Shown: piece after piece, positions 24,466-32,480 of the stretch
How positions within the stretch are numbered: the stretch's first letter is position 1
How the letters are laid out: every line of letters starts with the position of its first letter
Source: Streptomyces caeruleatus
Lineage (GTDB): Bacteria; Actinomycetota; Actinomycetes; Streptomycetales; Streptomycetaceae
Direction: 5' to 3'
Assembly: GCF_001514235.1 (NCBI RefSeq)
Contig: NZ_KQ948940.1
Coordinates: forward strand, 124,001-188,000
DNA length: 64,000 nt
Translations under genes and position numbers: made by a program
The notes under the pieces: generated by a model
Seen by the model: only the letters and a program-made list of their open reading frames with translations
Database searches by the model: none
Told to the model about the DNA's origin: nothing

Positions 24466-24757
24466 GTGAAAACGCAAACCGACCTGAGCTGGGTTCCGGC
24501 GACCGGCATTCAACTTCGCAAGGCGGGCGTCCAGTTCGACGCGATCAGAGTCGACGGCGAGGAGGGCCGGGACGTCGCCGACTGGCTCGCTCGGATGACC
24601 GGTGGTGATCCGGGGCCGATCGTCGAGTCTGCGACGGGCCGGCGCGGGGTCTACTTCTTCGTGCCGGTCGGCAGTACGTCCCACCGCGCCTGGCCCGACC
24701 CCCGACCGCCTGGTGCACACGCGCCTGCTGTGCACCGTCCTTCACTCGCAGGAGTGA
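24466..24757 (+). pseudogene. Decayed small accessory gene (conserved Streptomyces hypothetical)
   Basis: From GTG at 24466 the frame encodes TDLSWVPATGIQLRKAGVQF, then RDVADWLARMTGGDPGPIVE and GVYFFVPVGSTSHRAWPD, a sequence I recall as a roughly 120-residue Streptomyces protein next to replication-like helix-turn-helix genes. After WPD the frame loses similarity, but the +1 frame continues DRLVHTRLLCTVLHSQE and stops at 24755-24757, resembling the family's C-terminus. An internal deletion with frameshift is the simplest reading. Confidence 0.6.
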
Positions 24758-24843
24758 AGAACGTGAACTTCCGCCTGGGAAAAGGTGGTTTCAGCTTGCA
24801 ATCCGCGCTTTGCGTGGCCTTAGAGTCACGGCAGCAAAGAAAT

Positions 24844-24872
24844 GCCCCCGCGGTGCGCCAACACCCGGGGGC
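24844..24872 (+). promoter_or_regulatory. Leader hairpin of the helix-turn-helix gene
   Basis: GCCCCCG pairs with CGGGGGC around a 15-nt loop containing GGTGCGCCAACAC, 26 bp before the ATG at 24899. It could be an attenuator or a terminator. Confidence 0.45.
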
Positions 24873-24898
24873 TCGACACCAGGAGCGAACACCTCCGG

Positions 24899-25600
24899 AT
24901 GCTTTCTCATCGTACGACGCCTGCGCGCGTCTTTTCAGGCTTCTCTGCCGCCCTTCTCCGCGACCGGAGCATCTCCTGGCCCGCGGTGGACGTACTGGCG
25001 TACCTATGGACCCTCCCGAACGGTGCCCGCGTGAGCACCCGAACCGGTCGGGGCGGGAGCGCTGCCGCCCTGCGTGAGCTGGAGGAACTGCGGTATCTGC
25101 GGCGGGTGGTGCGGGAGGGTGACCGGGCCGGTCGACGTACCGTCGTCTACGAGGTGTTCGACTCGCCGTGCGAAGTCTTACCACCCACGGGTGAATTCGC
25201 AGAAGTCGAGGAAACCGAGGAACGGCACGCGCCGAGCCGGATGACCGTGCGTGCCGCGCACCTGCTCATCTCGCTCCGGGACATCGATCCCCGGCTCACG
25301 CTCGACGGCCCCGAGGCGATGCGGCTCGCGCCGCTCGTGGAGGAGTGGTGGGCGCGGGGTGCCGGCGTCGCGCGGGTGCGGGCGGCGCTGGCGTACGAGT
25401 GGCCGGGGCCGGTGTACTCGGCGGCGGCCCATGTCGAGGCGTGCCTGAGGCGCGGCTGTCCGCCCGCGCCAACCGTCTCTCCCGTCACGGTGGTCGAGGT
25501 CGAGCTCCGCAGGTCCGATGCCTGGTCGTGGCGGTCGGCCGTGCGACGAGGCGGTGAACTCGTCCGGGGGCTGCTGAAGGGGCGAGCGGTGCCCGCGTAG
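24899..25600 (+). CDS. Helix-turn-helix DNA-binding protein with a TTA codon
   Basis: A 233-residue protein. The first 80 residues look like a replication-initiator or phage-type winged helix (RTTPARVFSGFSAALLRDRS, then VDVLAYLWTLPNGARVSTRT and AALRELEELRYLRRVVREGD). The C-terminal half (LRDIDPRLTLDGPEAMRLAP, then YSAAAHVEACLRRG) is a conserved helical domain. Similar proteins are frequent accessory genes in Streptomyces. Codon 94 is TTA (25178-25180), the rare Leu codon read only by the bldA tRNA, so expression should depend on development. The start at 24899 follows an AGGAG at 24881. Confidence 0.65.
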   Translation: MLSHRTTPARVFSGFSAALLRDRSISWPAVDVLAYLWTLPNGARVSTRTGRGGSAAALRELEELRYLRRVVREGDRAGRRTVVYEVFDSPCEVLPPTGEFAEVEETEERHAPSRMTVRAAHLLISLRDIDPRLTLDGPEAMRLAPLVEEWWARGAGVARVRAALAYEWPGPVYSAAAHVEACLRRGCPPAPTVSPVTVVEVELRRSDAWSWRSAVRRGGELVRGLLKGRAVPA

Positions 25601-25690
25601 GCGAATGGGGACTCCCGGTCGTGCAGCCGTAGGGCCGGGTCAACTCAACAGGAAGGAATGCGATGACTGCATTACTTGAGCGGACCGAGA

Positions 25691-25711
25691 CGGTATACCG
25701 CAGGTATACTG
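25691..25711. promoter_or_regulatory. GTATAC-type operator of the toxin-antitoxin pair
   Basis: The palindrome CGGTATACCG is followed at an 11-bp offset by GTATACTG, just before the ATG at 25717. TATAC/GTATA palindromes overlapping the promoter are typical autoregulatory sites of VapB-type antitoxins; the TATACT would also serve as the -10 element. Confidence 0.6.
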
Positions 25712-25716
25712 GCGTA

Positions 25717-25980
25717 ATGGCTGACACCACCGTCAAGGTCGACCCCGCTGTCCGTGACCGCCTCATGGTGCTCGCCCGCGAGCGCGGGATGACGATGCGC
25801 GACCTGATCGCAGAGCTGGCGGGGGCCACGCCGACGCAGGAGGAGCTGCGCAAGCGGTACGAGGAGACCAAGGCGTACTGCGAGACGCACTTCGGTGTGA
25901 CGCTCACGGACGAGGACCACGACAGGGTGGAGAAGGTCTGGCAGGACCTTGAGGCCGGTCGGCCCGTGGACAGCCTGTGA
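25717..25980 (+). CDS. VapB-like antitoxin
   Basis: An 87-residue protein: TTVKVDPAVRDRLMVLARER then GMTMRDLIAELAGATPT is a ribbon-helix-helix DNA-binding unit, followed by a charged tail (EELRKRYEETKAYCETHFGV) that would wrap the toxin. The ATG at 25717 is preferred because it starts the ribbon strand; an upstream ATG at 25663 would add 18 residues, include a TTA codon and translate through the operator. It overlaps the toxin gene by 4 bp. Confidence 0.75.
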   Translation: MADTTVKVDPAVRDRLMVLARERGMTMRDLIAELAGATPTQEELRKRYEETKAYCETHFGVTLTDEDHDRVEKVWQDLEAGRPVDSL

Positions 25981-26390
25981 GTGCGACGAGGGCCGGGTCG
26001 ACCGGCGTCGTCTTCGACGAGTCGGCTCTGCTGGCGCTGGGCTCGGGGAACTCGTTGGCCTCGCAGTTCGTCTCGAACACCGAGCACGGGCCCACTCGGC
26101 ATGTGTACGTTCCGGCACTCTGCCTGGCCGCCGCCGACGGTATGCGCAAGGGGCTCGCCGAGCATGTCGCAGCTCTGCCCGCCGTTGAGATCGTCGAGCT
26201 GGACTTCGCGGGTGCGTCGACCGTGGGCGCTCTGCTGCGTGACGGGGTGGAGTGGCGGCTCGGCCATGCGGTCCACTTGTCCCGGCCGACGCCCGACTGG
26301 CCGGACGGGCGTCACGTCCTGACGGTCGAGCCGGATCAGTACGCGGACATGCCCCTCGTTCGCACCATCAGGCTGCCGTGTCAGCGGTGA
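25977..26390 (+). CDS. PIN-domain-like toxin (VapC-like)
   Basis: A 137-residue protein starting at GTG, overlapping the antitoxin stop (GTGA). VVFDESALLALGSGN matches the first acidic strand of PIN nucleases, and VPALCLAAADG the second helix, where most VapC toxins have an acidic residue but this one has Ala or Asp one position on. Later acids fall in DGVEWRLGHAVHLS and PDWPDGRHVLTV. Either the active site is shifted or the nuclease is weakened; the assignment rests on gene order plus the first motif. Confidence 0.6.
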   Translation: MSATRAGSTGVVFDESALLALGSGNSLASQFVSNTEHGPTRHVYVPALCLAAADGMRKGLAEHVAALPAVEIVELDFAGASTVGALLRDGVEWRLGHAVHLSRPTPDWPDGRHVLTVEPDQYADMPLVRTIRLPCQR

Positions 26391-26406
26391 CCCGGAGATG
26401 ATCCCG

Positions 26407-26433
26407 AGGGGAGGGGCCTTGGCTCCCTCCCCT
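26407..26433. terminator. Terminator-like hairpin after the toxin-antitoxin pair
   Basis: AGGGGAGGG pairs with CCCTCCCCT (9 bp) around GCCTTGGCT, 17 bp after the toxin stop. It would insulate the module from the next gene. Confidence 0.6.
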
Positions 26434-26439
26434 CAGCGG

Positions 26440-26464
26440 GCATAGCCCGCATAGCGCGCATAGC
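26440..26464 (+). repeat. GCATAGC direct repeat, three units at 9-bp period
   Basis: GCATAGC occurs at 26440, 26449 and 26458, 32 bp before the next start. It may be an activator-binding array or simple slippage. Confidence 0.6.
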
Positions 26465-26495
26465 GTGGAAACAGGACCCGAGGAAGGGGAGTGCT

Positions 26496-26786
26496 ATGCG
26501 CGTGCTGCTCCAGGCCCGGCTCGACACGGGCAAGACCAACGACGTCATCCGCAGCGGCAAGATGCCGCAGGTGATGCAGGAGCTCATGGAGGCGTTCAAG
26601 CCGGAGGCGTCCTACTTCACCGCGACCAACGGGGTCCGCACGATGTTCCTGGTCTTCGACATGCAGGACTCCGCCCAGATGCCGCCGCTCACCGAGCCGC
26701 TCTTCGAGCAGTTCGGGGCACAGGTGGACTACACGCCGGTGATGAATCTCGACGACGTGCAGAAGGGGCTGTCCCAGCTGAAGTAG
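26496..26786 (+). CDS. Small conserved hypothetical protein (ferredoxin-like alpha/beta look)
   Basis: A 96-residue protein, MRVLLQARLDTGKTNDVIRS then QELMEAFKPEASYFTATNGV and TMFLVFDMQDSAQMPPLTEP. The alternating strands and helices with a hydrophobic FLVFDM core strand suggest a dimeric alpha-beta barrel of the DUF3303 or antibiotic-monooxygenase type, but I cannot name the family with confidence. GAGGAAGGGGAG before the ATG is a strong ribosome site. It marks the return to core-like gene content after the accessory islet. Confidence 0.7.
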   Translation: MRVLLQARLDTGKTNDVIRSGKMPQVMQELMEAFKPEASYFTATNGVRTMFLVFDMQDSAQMPPLTEPLFEQFGAQVDYTPVMNLDDVQKGLSQLK

Positions 26787-26802
26787 GCCGGTAGGTCAGC
26801 GG

Positions 26803-27453
26803 TCAGCTGAAGACGATCATCGAACCCTGTGCCAGGCTCCGTGTCGCCGCCGCGTGCAGCCCGAGCCACACGTGCCGTTCACGGGCGAACGGGCTCGGGT
26901 CGTAGGGAGCCGGGACCGCCGGTTCCTCCAAGGCCGTCGGGGTGAGCGGGGCCTGGGGGGCCGCTGGGGGGTTGGCCGGGTCGATGCCGATGACCGGGGC
27001 CACGAACTCCAGCTCGCGCAGGAGCGCCTGGGAGGAGCCCAGCGGGCCGCCGCCCGCGAGGAGCTCGTCGTTGGAGAGCGGGCCGGGGAAGTCCACGGGG
27101 ACGTAGGCGCCCGCGTGGTCGTAGTGCCAGACCAGGTGGGACTGCTTGGCCGTGGTCTCGAACATCTCCAGGAGCTGTTCGTAGTCGCCGCCCAGTTCGT
27201 CGACCGGGGTCACCGGGAGGCCGCAGACCTGGAGCAGGTACGCGCGGCGCAGGAAGTGCAGCGCGTCGTAGTCGAAGCCGGCGACCGGTGCGACGTCCCC
27301 GGACAGGCCCGGCATGTACTGGTACACCGGCACCGGCGGCAGCCCCGCCTCGGCCAGCACCTTGTTGTATTGCGCGAGTTCCTCGGCGAAGGGGTTGTCG
27401 GGGGTGTGGCACAACACGTCGACAAGCGGTACCAGCCACAGGTCACAGGCCAA
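26803..27453 (-). CDS. Conserved actinobacterial hypothetical protein
   Basis: A 216-residue soluble protein of unknown function, rich in acidic and aromatic residues: LVDVLCHTPDNPFAEELAQY, VAGFDYDALHFLRRAYLLQV, TTAKQSHLVWHYDHAGAYVP. I favour a TTG start at 27453, whose product begins ACDLWLVPLVDVL, because a GAGG site lies just upstream; an ATG ten codons earlier (27483) is the alternative. It is monocistronic and convergent with the small gene at 26496. Confidence 0.7.
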   Translation of the reverse strand: MACDLWLVPLVDVLCHTPDNPFAEELAQYNKVLAEAGLPPVPVYQYMPGLSGDVAPVAGFDYDALHFLRRAYLLQVCGLPVTPVDELGGDYEQLLEMFETTAKQSHLVWHYDHAGAYVPVDFPGPLSNDELLAGGGPLGSSQALLRELEFVAPVIGIDPANPPAAPQAPLTPTALEEPAVPAPYDPSPFARERHVWLGLHAAATRSLAQGSMIVFS

Positions 27454-27528
27454 AAGAGGGCTCCTCGCACAGTCGCGTAGCACGTCGGTCAGGGAAGGGT
27501 AATCGGTGCGGCTCGGGGGCGGACCCCC

Positions 27529-30078
27529 CTAGGCCCCGTCTCGTGCGGTCCCTCGGACAAGTCCCCGCTCGTGCAGGTCCCATACCCACACTCCGTCCAC
27601 CCACCTCCCCGGGCGGCCCACCAGCTTCTCCACGGTCTCACGCAGGGCGCTGTCGTTCGGGTGCGGGGCGAGCACCAGGACGCCCGCCCGCCAGTACGCC
27701 AGGTCGATCCGGGCCTGCTCCCGCCAGGACGCGTTGACCGGGGGGACCTCGCCCGAGTTGCGTACGTCCCGCAGGAGGTTGGAGGTGAAGCGGGGCTCGG
27801 CGCCGTAGATGCCGACGCGTTCGTCGCCGTAGGGGCCGTTGAAGTAGCCGCCGGGCAGCTTGAAGCCGAGGCCGGCCTCGGTCTGCCAGTGCAGTGCCTC
27901 CGCGTCGCCGGGGTCCGGCAGCGGCACCGGCACGAGCGACTCGCCCTCGCGGACGTACGCCGACCAGGTCCCGTCCGCGATGAACGCGGGCACCTCGGCG
28001 CGGTCGACCGCCCGGAGCGGGGCGGGGACGAGGGGGAGCAGGGCGAGACCGACGCCGAGTAGGCCGACCTGGCGCGTCCACGCGGGGTGGGCCGCCGGCA
28101 GCCGGTCCACGGCGATGGCGATCAGCATGCCCAGCGCGGGGGCGCAGACCATGGCGACCCGGCTCTCGATGACCGCCTCGAACAGCGGCTTGTCGGCGAG
28201 GAGTGCCCAGGGGCCGGGCAGGGTGACGTCCGTCAGCGGAATGCGGAACTCCTGTCCCAGGGACAGGAACGCCGCCGCCACCGCCGTGAACGCCAGCGCC
28301 TTGACCAGGGCCTGCCTCCACAGCCGTACGAGAATCACGGAGGCGAGGAGGACCAGTGGCCAGCCGTAGAAGGCGTTCTGCTCGGTGGTGTTGAAGGCCA
28401 GGGCGTTCGCCGTCTCGGCGTCGCCCGCGAGCCAGGACCGCTCGGCGAAGGAGAGCAGGGCGAGAGGGCTGTTGAACGAGCGCGGGTTGTGCTCGATGTC
28501 CGTGTAGCTCTGCGGCCCGGCGAACTGCCAGACCAAGGGGTAGACGACGAGGGGGAGACAGACGGAGGCGCCGATGAGCAGGCCTCGGAGCAGCGGCCGC
28601 CAGGCGGCGCGTGCGACATCCCGTCGTACGACGGCGTAGGCGGCGGCGAACAGCAGCATGCCCAGCGCCGCCAGCAGCAACGGCTCCTCGCCGAGGAGGA
28701 CTTGGTACGCCGCCATCAGACCCAGCACGATCCCGTCCCGGGCGACCCGGGTGCCCGTGCACAGGCGCAGGGCGCGGTCGATGATCAGCGGGATCATGAA
28801 GAGGACGATGAAGTTCGGGTGCCCGTGGGCGTGGCTGACCATGGGCGGTGCGAAGGCGGCCAGGGACGCGCCGAGGAAGGCCGCGATCCGGCCGCGTACG
28901 ACGTGCTTGACGATCAGCCAGTACCAGGCGGCCGCGGTGGCGGCCAGGCCCAGCGTCATGACCAGGCTGAGGGTGACCGCGGGACCGGCGGCCAGGGTGA
29001 GGGGCGTCAGCGGGACGGACAGGCCCGGCATGACCGTGTTGGCCATGAGGTTCACGCCGTCGGGGAAGCCCTGGAGGTCGGAGAAGAGGGGGTTGCGCAA
29101 GTGGGCGACGTTGTCGGCCGTGACCGCGAAGAACCACTCCCACTGGTCCTGGTCGCGCAGGGAGTCCGGGAGGTAGCGGCGGGCCGGGTCGAAGAAGCGG
29201 CCGGAGTAGAGGGCCACCGACATGAGGAGGAAGAGGAAGGGGGCGAGGAGGTCGGCGGGGCGGCGCGGGCTCCGTGGGAAGCGGGGGGAGCGGGGGAAGC
29301 TGGGGGAGCGGGGGGAGTGCGGCGGGCGGAGGGCGATGCGGGTGAACTCGGTGAGGGCGCGGGCGTAGTCCAGCGGGGCGACCTTCGAGCCGGGCTGGTG
29401 GGACCAGTGGACGGGGACCTCGGCGATGGTCAGGCCGGCTCGGCGCAGCTGCCGTAGCACCTCCACGTCTATGGCCCAGCCGTTGACGCGGGAGGCGGCG
29501 TAGGCCTCGCGGGCGTGGTCGCCGTCGAAGAGCTTGAAGCCGCACTGGGTGTCGCGGATGCCCGGGACGACCGTGCGGCGTATGAGTAAGTTGCCTGCGC
29601 GGCCCAGGAGTTCGCGCAGCCGGTGCTGCCGGGCGCCGATCGTGGCCCCGGGGACCGAACGGGATCCGATCGCCGCGCTGTTGCCCTCGGCGAGCGCCTT
29701 GTCCAGCCGCTCCAGCTCCTCGACCGGCGTCGCGAGGTCGGCGTCCGTGACGAGCACCCGGCGCCCGGCGGAGGCGGCGACGCCCAGGCGGAGGGCGTGG
29801 CCCTTGCCTCGGTTGCGGGGGGTGGCGACCAGGCGGATACGGGGGTCCTGGCGGGCGGTGACGAGATCGGCGGTGGCGTCGGTGGAGCCGTCGTCGGCGA
29901 CGATGATCTCCCAGTTCGCCCAGGGGGTGTCGGCGGTGGACAGGTGGTCGGTGAGGGCGTCGAGGGTGCGGGGCAGGCGGTGTGCCTCGTTGTAGGCGGG
30001 GATGACGACCGAGAGGTCCGGGTGGGCCGGTGCCTGGGAGCGGTCGGGGGCCTTCGGCAGCTCCCGCTCGCGGCTCAT
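27529..30078 (-). CDS. GT2 glycosyltransferase fused to a polytopic membrane module
   Basis: An 849-residue protein. Residues about 20-250 are a dolichyl-phosphate-mannose-synthase-like GT2 domain (DLSVVIPAYNEAHRLPRTLD, VADDGSTDATADLV, VTDADLATP as the DXD motif, GIRDTQCGFKLF). A linker of PRSP/FPRSP repeats (about 262-285) leads to about eleven membrane segments, resembling GT-C type or YfhO-like proteins, with extracellular loops. Such a fusion would make a polyprenyl-phosphate sugar and use it on the outer face; that is inference. Codon 164 is TTA (29587-29589), implying bldA dependence. The ATG overlaps the GntR stop by 4 bp. Confidence 0.85.
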   Translation of the reverse strand: MSRERELPKAPDRSQAPAHPDLSVVIPAYNEAHRLPRTLDALTDHLSTADTPWANWEIIVADDGSTDATADLVTARQDPRIRLVATPRNRGKGHALRLGVAASAGRRVLVTDADLATPVEELERLDKALAEGNSAAIGSRSVPGATIGARQHRLRELLGRAGNLLIRRTVVPGIRDTQCGFKLFDGDHAREAYAASRVNGWAIDVEVLRQLRRAGLTIAEVPVHWSHQPGSKVAPLDYARALTEFTRIALRPPHSPRSPSFPRSPRFPRSPRRPADLLAPFLFLLMSVALYSGRFFDPARRYLPDSLRDQDQWEWFFAVTADNVAHLRNPLFSDLQGFPDGVNLMANTVMPGLSVPLTPLTLAAGPAVTLSLVMTLGLAATAAAWYWLIVKHVVRGRIAAFLGASLAAFAPPMVSHAHGHPNFIVLFMIPLIIDRALRLCTGTRVARDGIVLGLMAAYQVLLGEEPLLLAALGMLLFAAAYAVVRRDVARAAWRPLLRGLLIGASVCLPLVVYPLVWQFAGPQSYTDIEHNPRSFNSPLALLSFAERSWLAGDAETANALAFNTTEQNAFYGWPLVLLASVILVRLWRQALVKALAFTAVAAAFLSLGQEFRIPLTDVTLPGPWALLADKPLFEAVIESRVAMVCAPALGMLIAIAVDRLPAAHPAWTRQVGLLGVGLALLPLVPAPLRAVDRAEVPAFIADGTWSAYVREGESLVPVPLPDPGDAEALHWQTEAGLGFKLPGGYFNGPYGDERVGIYGAEPRFTSNLLRDVRNSGEVPPVNASWREQARIDLAYWRAGVLVLAPHPNDSALRETVEKLVGRPGRWVDGVWVWDLHERGLVRGTARDGA

Positions 30079-30776
30079 TCGGCTGCCAGTCGCTCGATCA
30101 GGGCCAGGGAGCCCGCGTCGTGGTCGGCGATGATCGAGCGGGCCTTGGACAGGTCGCGGCGCATCAGGGCGTCGACCAGGTCGGTGTGCCCGCACCACAG
30201 GTGGCCGCGGAGATCGTCGATGTGGCGCAGGTGCTGGACGGCGCAGACCCAGGACTGCACGCGCAGCCTGTGCAGGAAGTCGGAGAGGTAGGGGTTGCCG
30301 AAGAGAGCGCCCAGTTCGCGCCAGAAACGCAGGTCGTAGCCGATCAGTACGGTGAGGTCGCCTGCCGTCGCGGCGCGCTGGGCCTCCTCGGCGCGGCGGC
30401 GTACCCCGACCACGGCGGCGTGGACCTGGGGGTCGTCGGGGTCCCGGTGGCGGGCGGTGTCCGTGGCCAGGACCTGGAACATGCCGTTGGTGACCAGGCT
30501 GCGGGCCTCGACGATGCCGCGGAAGTCGTCCACGGAGTACTCGTGCACGCGGAAGCCGCGGTGCTGGTCGGCTTCCAGCAGGCCCTGCGCGGAGAGGTCG
30601 ACGAGGGCCTCGCGGACGGGGGTCGCGGAGACGCCGTACTGTTCGGCGATCTCCTTGACGGTGAACTCCCGTCCTGCCTGGAGGCGGCCGGCCAGCACCT
30701 CGTCGCGGAGGGCGTCCGCGATCTGCTGCCGCAGGGTGCTCCGGGTAACGGAGCCGTTGCCGCCGGGGCCGGGCAT
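30075..30776 (-). CDS. GntR-family transcriptional regulator (FCD type)
   Basis: A 233-residue repressor. The winged helix-turn-helix is LRQQIADALRDEVLAGRLQA, then EFTVKEIAEQYGVSATPVRE. The C-terminal FCD effector domain is alpha-helical with acidic/His ligands (MFQVLATDTARHRDPDDPQV, WCGHTDLVDALMRRDLSKAR). The ATG at 30776 has a GGGAG site; an upstream in-frame start at 30851 is less likely. The AT-rich ACATATACGTGTACG at about 30825-30845 could be promoter and operator. It is the first gene of an operon with the glycosyltransferase fusion. Confidence 0.88.
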   Translation of the reverse strand: MPGPGGNGSVTRSTLRQQIADALRDEVLAGRLQAGREFTVKEIAEQYGVSATPVREALVDLSAQGLLEADQHRGFRVHEYSVDDFRGIVEARSLVTNGMFQVLATDTARHRDPDDPQVHAAVVGVRRRAEEAQRAATAGDLTVLIGYDLRFWRELGALFGNPYLSDFLHRLRVQSWVCAVQHLRHIDDLRGHLWCGHTDLVDALMRRDLSKARSIIADHDAGSLALIERLAAE

Positions 30777-30887
30777 GGTCGGGGCGTCTCCCGTCGTCGC
30801 GATGTGGTGGCGTGTCTGGGTCTGTGCGTACACGTATATGTCTACGAGCACGCCACCTTACGCGTTCGGGTTCCGGGCCACGTTTCC

Positions 30888-30986
30888 CTGAAGGGGCTCC
30901 GCCCCTTCGACCCCGTCCAGGGGGCTCCGCCCCCTGGACCCCCATCGGCCTGAACGGCCTCGTCCTCAAACGCCGGACGGGCTGAA
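30888..30986 (-). repeat. Modular palindromic intergenic repeat, copy 2
   Basis: On the minus strand the order is the TTCAGCCCGTCC...GGACGAGG module (30986-30958), then a GGGGGCGGAGCCCCC palindrome, then AAGGGGCGGAGCCCCTT. Modules match copies 1 and 3. It lies 35 bp after the minus-strand aminotransferase stop and reads in that gene's direction. Confidence 0.85.
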
Positions 30987-31021
30987 AGCGTCCGGGGCGG
31001 CGTCGAAAGGTGCCGAGCTGC

Positions 31022-32389
31022 CTACCGTGAGGTCTGCTCCGCGTACTCGTCGGCGACGGTCAGCGCGGCGTCCAGCACGGCCAGTCCCTCCTTCAACTCC
31101 CCCTCGCTCACGTTGCACGGCGGCACGACATGGGTTCGGTTCATGTTGATGAACGGCCAGACACCCCCGGCCTTCACGGCGGAGCCGAACGCCGTCATGG
31201 GAGCGTTGGCCTCACCGGCGGCGTTGTAGGGCACCAGCGGCTCACGGGTCTCCCGGTTCTTGACCAGCTCGACGGCCCAGAACAGGCCGACACCCCGCAC
31301 CTCGCCCACACAGGGATGCCGCTCGGCCAGCTCGCGCAACGCGGGTGCCACGACCTCGGAGCCCAGCCGGGCTGCGTTCTCGACCACGCCCTCCTCGGCC
31401 ATGACGTTGATCGTCGCGACGGCGGCCGCGCAGGCCAGCGGGTGACCGGAGTACGTGAGACCGCCGGGGTAGGGCCGCTTCGCGAAGGTCTCGGCGACGG
31501 CCCCGGAGATGGCGACGCCGCCCAGCGGCACATAGCCGGAGTTCACGCCCTTGGCGAAGGTCAGAAGGTCGGGGGTGACGTCGTACAGGTCCGCCGCGAA
31601 CCACTTCCCGGTCCGCCCGAACCCGGCCATGACCTCGTCCAGGACGAAGACGATCCCGTACTTGTCGCAGAGTTCGCGGACGCCCGCCAGATAGCCGGGC
31701 GGGGGCAGCATGATGCCCGCCGTTCCCGGGACCGTCTCCAGGATGATCGCGGCGATCGTCGACGGCCCCTCGAAGGCGATCGTCGTCTCCAGGTGCTCCA
31801 GCGCCCGCGCGCACTCCTGCTCTTCGGTCTCGGCGTAGAAACGGGAGCGGTAGAGGAACGGCGCCCAGAAGTGCACGACCCCGGCGGTGGCGCTGTCGGA
31901 GGCCCAGCGTCGCGGGTCGCCGGTGATGTTCACGGCCTGCTGGGTGCCGCCGTGGTACGAGCGGTACGCCGAGAGGACCTTCGGACGGCCCGTGTGCAGC
32001 CGGGCCATCCGCACCGCGTGCTCCACGGCGTCCGCGCCGCCGTTGGTGAAGAAGATCTTGTCCAGGTCGCCCGGCGTCCGCTCGGCGATCAGCCGGGCCG
32101 CCTCGGAGCGGGTCTCGATGGCGAAGGCGGGCGCGAAGGTGGTCAGGTGTGCGGCTTGCTCCTGTATCGCGGCGACGACCTTCGGGTGCTGGTAGCCGAT
32201 GTTCGTGTAGACGAGCCCGCTGGTGAAGTCGAGGTAGCGCTTGCCGTCGTAGTCCCAGAAGTACGACCCCTCCGCACCGGCGACGGGGAGCGGGTCGATG
32301 AGTTCCTGCGCGGACCAGGAGTGGAACACGTGCGCACGGTCCGCGGCCTTCACGGCGGCGCCGGTCTCTGGATCAGGCTGAGGGGTCAT
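31022..32389 (-). CDS. Class III PLP-dependent aminotransferase (omega-amino acid type)
   Basis: A 455-residue fold-type I aminotransferase. Motifs: YFWDYDGKRYLDFTSGLVYT, FFTNGGADAVEHAVRMAR (cofactor phosphate), YRSYHGGTQQ, FVLDEVMAGFGRTGKWF (Asp to the PLP ring) and LTFAKGVNSGYVPLGG (Schiff-base Lys280). The group includes beta-alanine/pyruvate, taurine and putrescine transaminases; the exact donor is not readable. It is monocistronic, with repeat copy 2 beyond its stop. Confidence 0.93.
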   Translation of the reverse strand: MTPQPDPETGAAVKAADRAHVFHSWSAQELIDPLPVAGAEGSYFWDYDGKRYLDFTSGLVYTNIGYQHPKVVAAIQEQAAHLTTFAPAFAIETRSEAARLIAERTPGDLDKIFFTNGGADAVEHAVRMARLHTGRPKVLSAYRSYHGGTQQAVNITGDPRRWASDSATAGVVHFWAPFLYRSRFYAETEEQECARALEHLETTIAFEGPSTIAAIILETVPGTAGIMLPPPGYLAGVRELCDKYGIVFVLDEVMAGFGRTGKWFAADLYDVTPDLLTFAKGVNSGYVPLGGVAISGAVAETFAKRPYPGGLTYSGHPLACAAAVATINVMAEEGVVENAARLGSEVVAPALRELAERHPCVGEVRGVGLFWAVELVKNRETREPLVPYNAAGEANAPMTAFGSAVKAGGVWPFINMNRTHVVPPCNVSEGELKEGLAVLDAALTVADEYAEQTSR

Positions 32390-32480
32390 ACAGCCGAGCG
32401 TAGGAACCGGCGCCGCGACGCGATATCGGCGTCATGTCTGCGGTCGGTGGCTTTCCGCGACAGGTTGTCGACCTGTCTTG

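Noticed and set aside
24844..24872. Attachment site candidate at the islet
   Set aside because: The hairpin has no second direct copy at the other end of the islet and no integrase or tRNA gene is present.
30079..30969. In-frame upstream extension of the glycosyltransferase fusion
   Set aside because: It is an antisense shadow of the GntR gene and of the intergenic repeat; the start at 30078 overlaps the GntR stop in the usual coupled manner.
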